Source: VMCP01 sp964408945 (lineage in GTDB: Bacteria > Bacteroidota > Bacteroidia > NS11-12g > UBA955). Taken from it: 44,075 bases of DNA. The notes under the pieces are model-generated. The model was not told the origin of the DNA and did not search any database. It worked only from the letters and a program-made list of their open reading frames with translations. The stretch is from assembly GCA_964408945.1 (NCBI GenBank), contig CAYPBJ010000018.1, positions 1 to 44,075 on the forward strand. Reading direction: 5' to 3'. This document shows, one piece after another, positions 26,214 to 33,672 of the stretch (position 1 is its first letter; every line of letters starts with the position of its first letter). Both the position numbers and the translations under genes were made by a program.

Positions 26214-26693
26214 GAACTTCAAGGCCAATCCTATTTGATTTTCAACCGTCTTAGGTGTAATGTCCATCAATTCGGCTATCTCTTTGTGAGATAATTCATA
26301 AACTCGACTCATCAAGAATATTTGTCGGCATTTTTTAGGCAAATGTTCAATTAAAATCGTAATTCGCTCTTGAACTTGTTTTGCCTCTAAATTCTCTAGA
26401 ACACTATTATCAACCTCTTTGAATGCAGATGAATCTTCAGGTAAATCAGTCATATCAAAACGTTTTTTACGCAAACAATTTAACGACCTGTTACGCACTG
26501 ACGTAAACAAGTAACTCTTTAAACCCGATTCCTCAATATCTCTCACATTCCCTTCATTCCAATAGGCCATGAACACATCATGTACAACCTCTTCAGCATC
26601 TTGTTCATTGTGAATAATACTTCGGGCAAATGATATCAGTCCCGGACGAAATTTCCGGAAAACCTGTTCAAATTGAGAAGTACTTTGCGTCAA
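26190..26693 (-). CDS. ECF RNA polymerase sigma-70 factor
   Basis: 167 residues. Region 2 includes NEQDAEEVVHDVFMAYW and LKSYLFTSVRNRSLNCLRKKRF. Region 4 includes CRQIFLMSRVYELSHKEIAELMDITPKTVENQIGLALK (split here by position, about 115-155), with the helix-turn-helix near the end. This is the style of the Bacteroides-expansion ECF group, which usually pairs with FecR-like anti-sigma and SusC/D genes. No anti-sigma or SusC/D gene is adjacent. It starts 33 nt after the recQ stop and is probably read from the recQ transcript as well. Targets are unknown. Confidence 0.9.
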   Translation of the reverse strand: MTQSTSQFEQVFRKFRPGLISFARSIIHNEQDAEEVVHDVFMAYWNEGNVRDIEESGLKSYLFTSVRNRSLNCLRKKRFDMTDLPEDSSAFKEVDNSVLENLEAKQVQERITILIEHLPKKCRQIFLMSRVYELSHKEIAELMDITPKTVENQIGLALKFLKLHIQR

Positions 26694-26726
26694 GAGAAAT
26701 TAAAATATGGGCAAAAATAGTTAATT

Positions 26727-28919
26727 TTAATTTCCTACGTCACTCAGAAACTGCAGATGAACCAATTTTAATTCCTCAAAACTAAATTCCCCATCAAAAT
26801 GGTTAACTGCCAAATCAATATTATCTATTTCCTGGGTCCTAAAATAATCTATAATTTCATCCATCAAATCATCATCAATGAACTGCTCCAAAAAATAACG
26901 AATATTCAATTTGGTTCCTGAATGTACAATCAATTGCAACTCATCCAGCAATTCACCAAACGAAATTTTCAATTGGGAAGCAATATCTGGCAAGTCCACC
27001 TTTTTGTCAATATTCAAAATAATATTTACTCGCTTAGCCGACTTCTCACTATTGCCCTTCAACACAACATCTACAGGTCTGTCAATCTCATGAATTTCAA
27101 TGTATTTTGAAATATGATCAACAAATGCTTGACCAAATTTCAACGCTTTATTTTTACCAACACCATTGATATTTGACAATTCCTCTAAATTGATAGGGTA
27201 TTTGATGGCCATATCTTCCAAACTGGGATCTTGGAAAACCACATAAGGAGGTAATCCCATTTCATGAGCAACCTTTTTACGCAAATCTTTCAATTCCGCA
27301 AACAACAAATCATCACAAACCGACTCTAACCTAAAGCTGTCAAAATCTTCATCAGAAACGGCATCAAATTCAACATCAACCGCCATTTCAATAGGTGTTG
27401 GATTCTTGATGTATTTCTCGCCATCTTGATTGATGGAAAGTAAGCCATACTTCTCAATATTCTTATTCAAATATCCATTCACCAATGCTAAGCGCACTGC
27501 AGATTTCCAAAATAACTTATCTAATTCTTTACCACATCCAAATAATTTAAGCAAATGATGTCCGTATTGTTTAACTGCAGAGTCTGCTCCATTTCCCACA
27601 ATGAAATTAACCAAATGCGTCAATGAAAACTCACCTCTTAACTCAATCATGCACTCCAAAAGCAACTTTAATTCTGCCGAAACATCTCTTTTGGGCTTAG
27701 GATGTGAACAGTTGTCACACATGCCTTCACATTTCTTTTCATCAAATGACTCTCCAAAATAATGGAGCAATAGCTTTCTTCTGCATTGAGAACTTTCAGC
27801 GAATGCTGCTGTTTCAGCAATCAGTAAACCGCCAATTTCTTGCTCTGCAACGGGCTTGTCTTTCATGAACTTCTCCAACTTCTCAATGTCGTTGGGATTG
27901 TAGAACAACAGACAATCGCCTTTCATTCCATCTCGACCAGCTCTACCCGTTTCTTGGTAATAGCCTTCCAAACTCTTAGGCACATCATAGTGAATTACAT
28001 ACCTAACGTCTGGCTTATCAATACCCATACCGAAAGCAATGGTTGCCACAATAACATCGCAATCTTCCATGAGAAATGCATCTTGGTGCTGAGCTCTAAC
28101 TTTAGCATCCAAACCAGCATGATATGCAAGGGCCTTGATGCCATTTCTCTGCAACATCTGAGCTATTTCTTCTACCTTCTTCCGAGATAAACAATAGATG
28201 ATTCCTGAAGAATTTCCGTGCTGATTGATGAAAGAGATCATTTCTTTATGAACAATGTCTTTTCTTCCTTTAGGACGGACCTTATAGTATAAATTGGGTC
28301 TATTAAATGAACTTTTGAATAGTTGCGCTTCCAACATATTCAAATTCTTTTGAATATCGTGCTGTACCTTAGGAGTCGCCGTTGCCGTCAATGCCAAAAC
28401 TGGAATATCTCCAATAGCTCTGACCATTTGCTTAATTTTTCTATACTCAGGGCGAAAATCATGTCCCCACTCCGAAATACAATGCGCTTCATCAACAGCA
28501 ACAAAAGAAACTTTAATTTGAGACAATAAATCGATGGTATCTTGTTTCTTGAGTGTCTCGGGAGCCACATATAGCACTTTGGTATCTCCAGATAACATAT
28601 CTTCAACCACCTGATTGAACTCGGATTTTGAAAGTGAACTATTCAAAAAATGTGCAAGTCCTGCCGTTTGCGAAAAACCTCTTAAATTATCAACCTGATT
28701 TTTCATCAGAGCAATCAAAGGTGATATCACAATGGCTGTACCCTCCATCATCATTGCTGGCAATTGATAGCATAATGATTTTCCGGCACCCGTGGGCATA
28801 ATGACAAAGCAATCTTGCCCTGACATAATACTTGAAATAACTGCCTCCTGATTGCCTTTGAATCCGTCGAACCCAAAAAACTCCTTTAAAAAATGCTTAG
28901 AATCTATTTGCGCCTGCAC
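26727..28919 (-). CDS. recQ: ATP-dependent DNA helicase RecQ
   Basis: 730 residues from a GTG start (28917-28919, VQAQIDSKHFLKEFFG). The frame is also open from ATG 28991, but the extra 24 residues are Phe/Asn-rich and unlike RecQ, and the GTG is preceded by AGGAAGG. The helicase core has Walker A MPTGAGKSLCYQ (about 41-52), DEAH (143-146) followed by CISEWGHDFRPEY, motif V TIAFGMGIDKPDVR and motif VI YYQETGRAGRDG. The zinc site is formed by CRRKLLLHYFGE followed by KKCEGMCDNC. An RQC winged helix, an HRDC domain (FAELKDLRKKVAHEMGLPPY) and a further ~150-residue C-terminal region follow. It unwinds recombination and replication intermediates. Confidence 0.95.
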   Translation of the reverse strand: MQAQIDSKHFLKEFFGFDGFKGNQEAVISSIMSGQDCFVIMPTGAGKSLCYQLPAMMMEGTAIVISPLIALMKNQVDNLRGFSQTAGLAHFLNSSLSKSEFNQVVEDMLSGDTKVLYVAPETLKKQDTIDLLSQIKVSFVAVDEAHCISEWGHDFRPEYRKIKQMVRAIGDIPVLALTATATPKVQHDIQKNLNMLEAQLFKSSFNRPNLYYKVRPKGRKDIVHKEMISFINQHGNSSGIIYCLSRKKVEEIAQMLQRNGIKALAYHAGLDAKVRAQHQDAFLMEDCDVIVATIAFGMGIDKPDVRYVIHYDVPKSLEGYYQETGRAGRDGMKGDCLLFYNPNDIEKLEKFMKDKPVAEQEIGGLLIAETAAFAESSQCRRKLLLHYFGESFDEKKCEGMCDNCSHPKPKRDVSAELKLLLECMIELRGEFSLTHLVNFIVGNGADSAVKQYGHHLLKLFGCGKELDKLFWKSAVRLALVNGYLNKNIEKYGLLSINQDGEKYIKNPTPIEMAVDVEFDAVSDEDFDSFRLESVCDDLLFAELKDLRKKVAHEMGLPPYVVFQDPSLEDMAIKYPINLEELSNINGVGKNKALKFGQAFVDHISKYIEIHEIDRPVDVVLKGNSEKSAKRVNIILNIDKKVDLPDIASQLKISFGELLDELQLIVHSGTKLNIRYFLEQFIDDDLMDEIIDYFRTQEIDNIDLAVNHFDGEFSFEELKLVHLQFLSDVGN

Positions 28920-29020
28920 TAGTGTATTTTCCTTCCTGAAATGATTAGTGAAATTACAATAAAAATTATTGTTAAAAAAACAAATAGTCATTTGATAAAG
29001 TGTAAATTTTCATCTGCACT

Positions 29021-29028
29021 TAATTTTG
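29021..29028 (+). promoter_or_regulatory. Predicted -7 box for kdsD
   Basis: TAATTTTG matches TAnnTTTG exactly, 29 nt before ATG 29058. The position fits a leader of about 20 nt and supports the downstream kdsD start. The nearest upstream TTG (28992-28994) is 26 nt away, farther than usual. Confidence 0.4.
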
Positions 29029-29057
29029 TTTCTTTGCAACTCAAAACATTCAACAAA

Positions 29058-30050
29058 ATGAAATCTCTTTCCCATCTTTCAAACGGAAGAAATACCATCA
29101 TTCAAGAATTAAAAAGTCTTGAATCTTTGGCCGCCCAATTGGGAAATGATTTTGAACTCTTCATACAAACCATTTTAAACTCATCACAAGTCCATTCAAA
29201 CACTCGTGTAATTGTCACTGGTATTGGCAAAAGCGCCATCATTGCTCAAAAAATTGTGGCCACCCTCAATAGTACCGGACAACCAGCACTGTTTATGCAC
29301 GCTGCTGATGCTATACATGGCGACTTAGGAATGATTCAAGCAAATGACGTCATCATTGCCATATCTAAAAGTGGAAATACACCCGAAATTGTTGCTCTTA
29401 TACCCTTACTCAAACGTCTAAATAATCCATTTGCTGCCATAGTCGGAAATATCCATTCTCAATTGGCAAAAGAAGCTGATTTTGTATTAGATGCTACCGT
29501 TGATAAAGAGGCTTGTCCAAACAATCTCGCCCCAACCACCTCTACTACGGCGCAACTACTAATTGGTGATGCCATTGCCATGGCTCTGCTCACCGCCAGA
29601 AATTTCAGCGATCAAGACTTTTCTAAGTTCCACCCAGGAGGCGCTTTAGGGAAAAAACTCTACCTCCGCTGTGGAGATATTACCCAAAAACATTCTAAGC
29701 CCTTTGTGAAACCAGAAACGCCCTGGAACGAAGTGATTTTAAACATTACCCAACACCGATTAGGCGCAACAGCTGTCATTGATAGCCAAAATAATATTGT
29801 TGGGATTATCACCGATGGTGATATCAGACGCATGTTGTCCAATCATTCAGATCTTTCGTCAATTACCGCACAACAAATTATGGGTAAAAACCCAACAACG
29901 CTGTATATTCACGACATGGCAACCCTTGCCGCTTCTGTGATGCAAGAGAAAAAAATCACCCAATTGATCATCATTGGTGAAGATTCAAACACTCAAACCT
30001 ACGAAGGAATGATTCATCTTCACGATCTTTATCAAGAAGGAATCTTATAA
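29058..30050 (+). CDS. kdsD: D-arabinose-5-phosphate isomerase (KpsF/GutQ family)
   Basis: 330 residues from ATG 29058 (MKSLSHLSNGRN). An open extension back to 28941 overlaps the recQ upstream region and is not family-like. The SIS domain includes VTGIGKSAIIAQKIVATLNS, HAADAIHGDLGM, AISKSGNTPEI and the LAPTTSTTAQLLIGDA loop. FHPGGALGKKL precedes two CBS domains (about 205-330, including VIDSQNNIVGIITDGDIRR). The enzyme converts ribulose-5-phosphate to arabinose-5-phosphate, precursor of Kdo for lipopolysaccharide. It is followed 18 nt later by manC, making a cell-surface sugar operon, and is divergent from recQ. Confidence 0.94.
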   Translation: MKSLSHLSNGRNTIIQELKSLESLAAQLGNDFELFIQTILNSSQVHSNTRVIVTGIGKSAIIAQKIVATLNSTGQPALFMHAADAIHGDLGMIQANDVIIAISKSGNTPEIVALIPLLKRLNNPFAAIVGNIHSQLAKEADFVLDATVDKEACPNNLAPTTSTTAQLLIGDAIAMALLTARNFSDQDFSKFHPGGALGKKLYLRCGDITQKHSKPFVKPETPWNEVILNITQHRLGATAVIDSQNNIVGIITDGDIRRMLSNHSDLSSITAQQIMGKNPTTLYIHDMATLAASVMQEKKITQLIIIGEDSNTQTYEGMIHLHDLYQEGIL

Positions 30051-30068
30051 TTAAACGAACCCCAAAAA

Positions 30069-31142
30069 ATGAACAATAATCACTACGTTATTATTATGGC
30101 CGGTGGAATCGGCACTCGCTTCTGGCCTGTAAGCAGAAAAAGCTTCCCCAAGCAGTTTATGGATATTTTGGGTACCGGACAATCACTCATAACCCAAACC
30201 TATAACCGCTTCAGCTCTTTTATTCCTCAAGAAAATATCTATATTGTTGCTAACGAGGAATATACAGACTTAGTGCTCGAGCATATTCCCCAAATCAAAC
30301 GCGAACAAATTCTCGAAGAGCCAATAGGCAAAAACACTGCACCTTGTATTGCCTTTGCTACCTATTACATTGCGCAGAGAAATCCCAACGCAGTGTGCAT
30401 GATCGCACCATCAGATCACCTCATAACCAACGAAGTCAAATTTGTCGAAATAGCGACCAATGCCCTCAATTTTGCCGCACAAAATGATGCCTTGGTAACA
30501 TTAGGAATCAAACCAAGCCGCCCAGATACCGGTTATGGATACATTCAATTTCAACCCAATTCAGCTGAATTAGGCATACACGAGGTTAAAACATTTACAG
30601 AAAAACCCACCGAAGAAATCGCTAAAACGTTCATAGAAAGCGGAGAATTTCTTTGGAATGCCGGTATTTTTGCTTGGAACCTAAAGACCATCATGAACAG
30701 ATTTGAGACCAACCTCAACGAGGTACATCAACTGTTTTCAGAAATAGATTACCTCAATAACTATAAAACCATTCTTGAAAAAGCTTACGGACAATCTCCA
30801 AGCATCTCCATTGACTATGGTATTCTTGAGAAAGACAAAGCAGTTTTTGTTCTTCCGGCAGATTTCGGTTGGTCAGATCTGGGTACTTGGAAAAGTTTGT
30901 GGGAAGTATCTACACAAGATGCACAACAAAACTCCCTGATTGGTAAAAATGTCAAAGCATTTGACACAAGAAACTCTTTGGTTTTTACTCAAAAAGAAAA
31001 ACTAATTATCCTCAATGGTGTTGATAATCTGGTAGTTGTAGAATCAGATGATGCCATCCTCATCATGAACAAAGACCGAGAACAAGAACTTCGGGGCATT
31101 GTTAATGAAGTGAAAGAAAAATACAAAGGGAAATACAATTAA
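30069..31142 (+). CDS. manC: Mannose-1-phosphate guanylyltransferase
   Basis: 357 residues. The nucleotidyltransferase signature IMAGGIGTRFWPVSRKSFPKQF is at the N-terminus. It is followed by IGKNTAPCIAF, MIAPSDHLI, the FTEKP sugar-binding motif (about 177-181), GEFLWNAGIFAW and SIDYGILEKDKAVFVLPADFGWSDLGTW (split at about residues 250-277). The length fits the single-domain form without a C-terminal phosphomannose isomerase. It makes GDP-mannose from mannose-1-phosphate and GTP for surface polysaccharides or glycoproteins. The upstream partner is kdsD. Downstream is a separate leader/terminator element before the EamA gene. Confidence 0.95.
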   Translation: MNNNHYVIIMAGGIGTRFWPVSRKSFPKQFMDILGTGQSLITQTYNRFSSFIPQENIYIVANEEYTDLVLEHIPQIKREQILEEPIGKNTAPCIAFATYYIAQRNPNAVCMIAPSDHLITNEVKFVEIATNALNFAAQNDALVTLGIKPSRPDTGYGYIQFQPNSAELGIHEVKTFTEKPTEEIAKTFIESGEFLWNAGIFAWNLKTIMNRFETNLNEVHQLFSEIDYLNNYKTILEKAYGQSPSISIDYGILEKDKAVFVLPADFGWSDLGTWKSLWEVSTQDAQQNSLIGKNVKAFDTRNSLVFTQKEKLIILNGVDNLVVVESDDAILIMNKDREQELRGIVNEVKEKYKGKYN

Positions 31143-31155
31143 TGGTTGTTTTTTC

Positions 31156-31163
31156 TATATTTG
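31156..31163 (+). promoter_or_regulatory. Predicted -7 box for the EamA leader RNA
   Basis: TATATTTG matches TAnnTTTG exactly. A start 5-7 nt downstream would fall at about 31168-31170, exactly the first base of the hairpin that begins the leader. No convincing -33 element was seen. Confidence 0.5.
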
Positions 31164-31167
31164 TATC

Positions 31168-31253
31168 ATTATCCGAAAGGGTAATACCAACTGTTACGCG
31201 CTTTTACATACCAAACATCCTGGCCGGGCATTTTTGTTCGGCCTTGATTTTTT
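31168..31253 (+). ncRNA. Structured leader RNA upstream of EamA gene, candidate attenuator or small RNA
   Basis: About 86 nt. It begins with a 7-bp hairpin, ATTATCC/GGGTAAT (31168-31174 and 31179-31185), closed by a GAAA tetraloop. A largely unpaired middle region of ~36 nt follows (31186-31221). It ends in an intrinsic-terminator hairpin with a T-run. An alternative pairing of GTAA (31181-31184) with TTAC (31194-31197) would disrupt the first hairpin. There is no ATG in the leader, so no leader peptide. The class was not recognised. It could also be a free-standing small RNA or simply the manC terminator. Confidence 0.45.
31222..31253 (+). terminator. Intrinsic terminator between manC and the EamA gene
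   Basis: GGCCGGGCA (31222-31230) pairs with TGTTCGGCC (31235-31243), giving nine base pairs including two G-U, closed by a TTTT loop. It is followed by TTGATTTTTTT. The T-run ends only 6 nt before the ATG at 31260, so read-through is needed to express the EamA gene from the upstream promoter. Confidence 0.7.
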
Positions 31254-31259
31254 ATAGAC

Positions 31260-32198
31260 ATGCGTAAATCCCTCATTTATCTCCATATTTCTGTTTTCCT
31301 GTGGGGATTCACAGCCATCTTCGGAAAGCTCATTTCCTATGGCTCTCTTAACTTGGTTTGGCACCGCATGCTTCTAACTGCCGCTGTTTATCTCATGATA
31401 CCGAAGGTTTGGACATATCTAAAAATTACCCCTGCAAAAACCATTAAAACATTCATGGGCATTGGTCTGCTAGTTGCCCTTCATTGGGTCACCTTCTACG
31501 GAAGCATTAAAATAGGAAACTCCGTTTCCGTCACCCTTGCCTGCTTGGGTTCTGCCTCATTCTTCACATCCCTGTTTGAACCCATTTTAATGAAAACCCC
31601 CTTCATTAGAAAAGATATTATCACCGGACTCCTAGTTATTGTGGGTGTTGTCTTCATAAGCCTTTCCCTTCCTCAAGAAAACAACCCCAATATTTCTTAC
31701 GGTTGGGCAATCATTGTGGGCATTTTCTCAGCCTCTATCGCCGCCCTTTTCTCTACACTCAACAAAAAATACATTCAAAATATACATCCCCTAGCGCTCA
31801 GCACCTTAGAAATGGTTTCTGGCGCTTTTGCCCTTTCTCTGATTATTTTCGGGGGATATTTATTCGGTATTGAATCAATCTCCAAGCACATTGTTTGGCT
31901 TCCAACCAACTCATTTGGCGCTGAACCAAACGATTGGATTTGGCTGGTTTTCTTATCAGTTCTTTGCACAAATGTAACCTTCTATTTGGCCAGCATAGCT
32001 CTAAATAAAATCAGTGCATTTACTGCAAATCTTGCACTAAACTTAGAGCCTATCTACGGCATTCTACTCGGAATATTTGTTTTTAAAGAAAACAAAGACC
32101 TAAATCTTTCCTTCTATCTCGGCACCACCATCATTTTAATGGCCATTTTTACCAATAGTTTGTTTAGTAAGCCTTCGCAAACAAAACCCTCTGAGTAG
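31260..32198 (+). CDS. EamA/DMT-family transporter
   Basis: 312 residues, very hydrophobic. About ten transmembrane helices are arranged as two EamA repeats, for example VFLWGFTAIFGKLISYGSLN at the start and FTANLALNLEPIYGILLGIF near the end, the characteristic second-repeat motif. The family exports metabolites, amino acids or drugs across the inner membrane; the substrate cannot be told. It follows a structured leader with a terminator, suggesting conditional expression. Its 3' end overlaps the convergent proS gene by 35 nt. Confidence 0.9.
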   Translation: MRKSLIYLHISVFLWGFTAIFGKLISYGSLNLVWHRMLLTAAVYLMIPKVWTYLKITPAKTIKTFMGIGLLVALHWVTFYGSIKIGNSVSVTLACLGSASFFTSLFEPILMKTPFIRKDIITGLLVIVGVVFISLSLPQENNPNISYGWAIIVGIFSASIAALFSTLNKKYIQNIHPLALSTLEMVSGAFALSLIIFGGYLFGIESISKHIVWLPTNSFGAEPNDWIWLVFLSVLCTNVTFYLASIALNKISAFTANLALNLEPIYGILLGIFVFKENKDLNLSFYLGTTIILMAIFTNSLFSKPSQTKPSE

Positions 32199-33642
32199 AA
32201 GGCTTGCCACTGAACACGCACACACCCTCCTCTAAAACGCTATCCAAAGGAATACATCTGATAGTGGCTTTGGTTGCTTCTTTAATCTTTTCTTCTGTTT
32301 CACCCGTACCGTCCCAATGCGCATAGGCAAATCCTTGTTTAGTCTCAATAACATCCAAGAATTCTTCCCAATTATTCACGGTGTAGGTCTTCTCCCTCTG
32401 GTATTTAAGAGCTTTGTCATACAAACTCTGCTGTATCTCATCCATCAATGCAACCAAACGATCTGCTAATCCCTCCATAGAAACTACTTCCTTCGTTTTT
32501 GTATCTCTGCGTGCCAATTCAATATTTCCACTAGCCAAATCTCTTGGACCCAATGCCAACCTTACAGGTACACCCTTCTGCTCCCATTCTGCAAATTTAT
32601 ATCCAGGTTTGTGCGTATTTCTAGCATCTACTTTAACCAATAATCCCGCCTTCTTTAGGTCAGCAGCCATTTCATCCATCTTTCCAAAAACCGCATCTCT
32701 CTCTTCATCGCTCTTATAAATTGGGACAAATACCACTTGAATAGGGGCCAATTTTGGAGGCACTACCAAACCTTCGTCATCGCTATGCACCATGATCAAT
32801 GCACCCATCAAACGAGTAGAAACGCCCCAACTTGTAGCCCAAACATAATCTAACTTACCTTCCTTCGATTGGAACTTCACATCAAAAGCTTTCGCAAAGT
32901 TCTGTCCCAAGAAATGAGAAGTCCCCATCTGCAATGCCTTACCATCTTGCATCATGCCTTCAATGCAATACGTTTCATCAGCACCCGCAAACCGTTCGTT
33001 CTCAGTCTTAACCCCCTTAATAACGGGAATAGCCATAAAAGTCTCAGCAAATTCAGCATAAACTTCCAACATCTGCTTGGTTTCAATCAAAGCCTCTTCT
33101 TTGGTAGCATGAGCCGTATGTCCCTCTTGCCACAAAAATTCAGCTGTACGCAAAAACAAACGCGTCCGCATTTCCCAACGAACCACATTTGCCCACTGAT
33201 TGATTAATATGGGCAAATCTCTGTAACTCTGAATCCAATTTTTATAAGTATTCCAAATGATAGCTTCCGATGTAGGTCTTACCACCAATTCTTCTGTTAA
33301 CTTAGAGTCAGGATCTGCCATCAAAGAACCAGGTTTATTAGGATCTGCCTTTAATCTATAATGGGTTACTACCGCACATTCTTTAGCAAAACCTTCAGCA
33401 TTCTTCTCCTCTTTCTCAAACAAACTCTTGGGAACAAATAACGGAAAATAAGCATTGCTATGACCTGTTTCTTTAAACATGTGGTCTAGCTGCTTTTGCA
33501 TTTTCTCCCAAATAGCATAACCATGGGGTTTAATAACCATACAACCCTTAACTGCGCTATGCTCAGCTAAATCTGCCTTATAAACCAAATTATTGTACCA
33601 TTCGCTGTAATTTTCTTCCCGAGTAACCTTTTCAAATGCCAT
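32164..33642 (-). CDS. proS: Proline--tRNA ligase, archaeal/eukaryotic type
   Basis: 492 residues from ATG 33640-33642 (MAFEKVTREENYSEWYN). An in-frame ATG at 33672 adds ten atypical residues. Class II synthetase features include MVIKPHGYAIWEKMQ, the motif 2 region LRTAEFLWQEGHTAHAT and GTSHFLGQNFAKAFDVKF. ATSWGVSTRLMGALIMVHSD and a C-terminal anticodon-binding plus zinc-like domain (RNTHKPGYKFAEWEQKGVPVRLALGPRD, residues about 345-375) follow. The short form lacking the bacterial editing insert is typical of Bacteroidota. It charges tRNA-Pro. The start lies 30 nt after the stop of the giant T9SS gene, so the two may be cotranscribed. Confidence 0.95.
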   Translation of the reverse strand: MAFEKVTREENYSEWYNNLVYKADLAEHSAVKGCMVIKPHGYAIWEKMQKQLDHMFKETGHSNAYFPLFVPKSLFEKEEKNAEGFAKECAVVTHYRLKADPNKPGSLMADPDSKLTEELVVRPTSEAIIWNTYKNWIQSYRDLPILINQWANVVRWEMRTRLFLRTAEFLWQEGHTAHATKEEALIETKQMLEVYAEFAETFMAIPVIKGVKTENERFAGADETYCIEGMMQDGKALQMGTSHFLGQNFAKAFDVKFQSKEGKLDYVWATSWGVSTRLMGALIMVHSDDEGLVVPPKLAPIQVVFVPIYKSDEERDAVFGKMDEMAADLKKAGLLVKVDARNTHKPGYKFAEWEQKGVPVRLALGPRDLASGNIELARRDTKTKEVVSMEGLADRLVALMDEIQQSLYDKALKYQREKTYTVNNWEEFLDVIETKQGFAYAHWDGTGETEEKIKEATKATIRCIPLDSVLEEGVCVFSGKPSTQRVLFAKAY

Positions 33643-33672
33643 GGCTGCAAAATTAGCCAAAAGCATTGGCAT

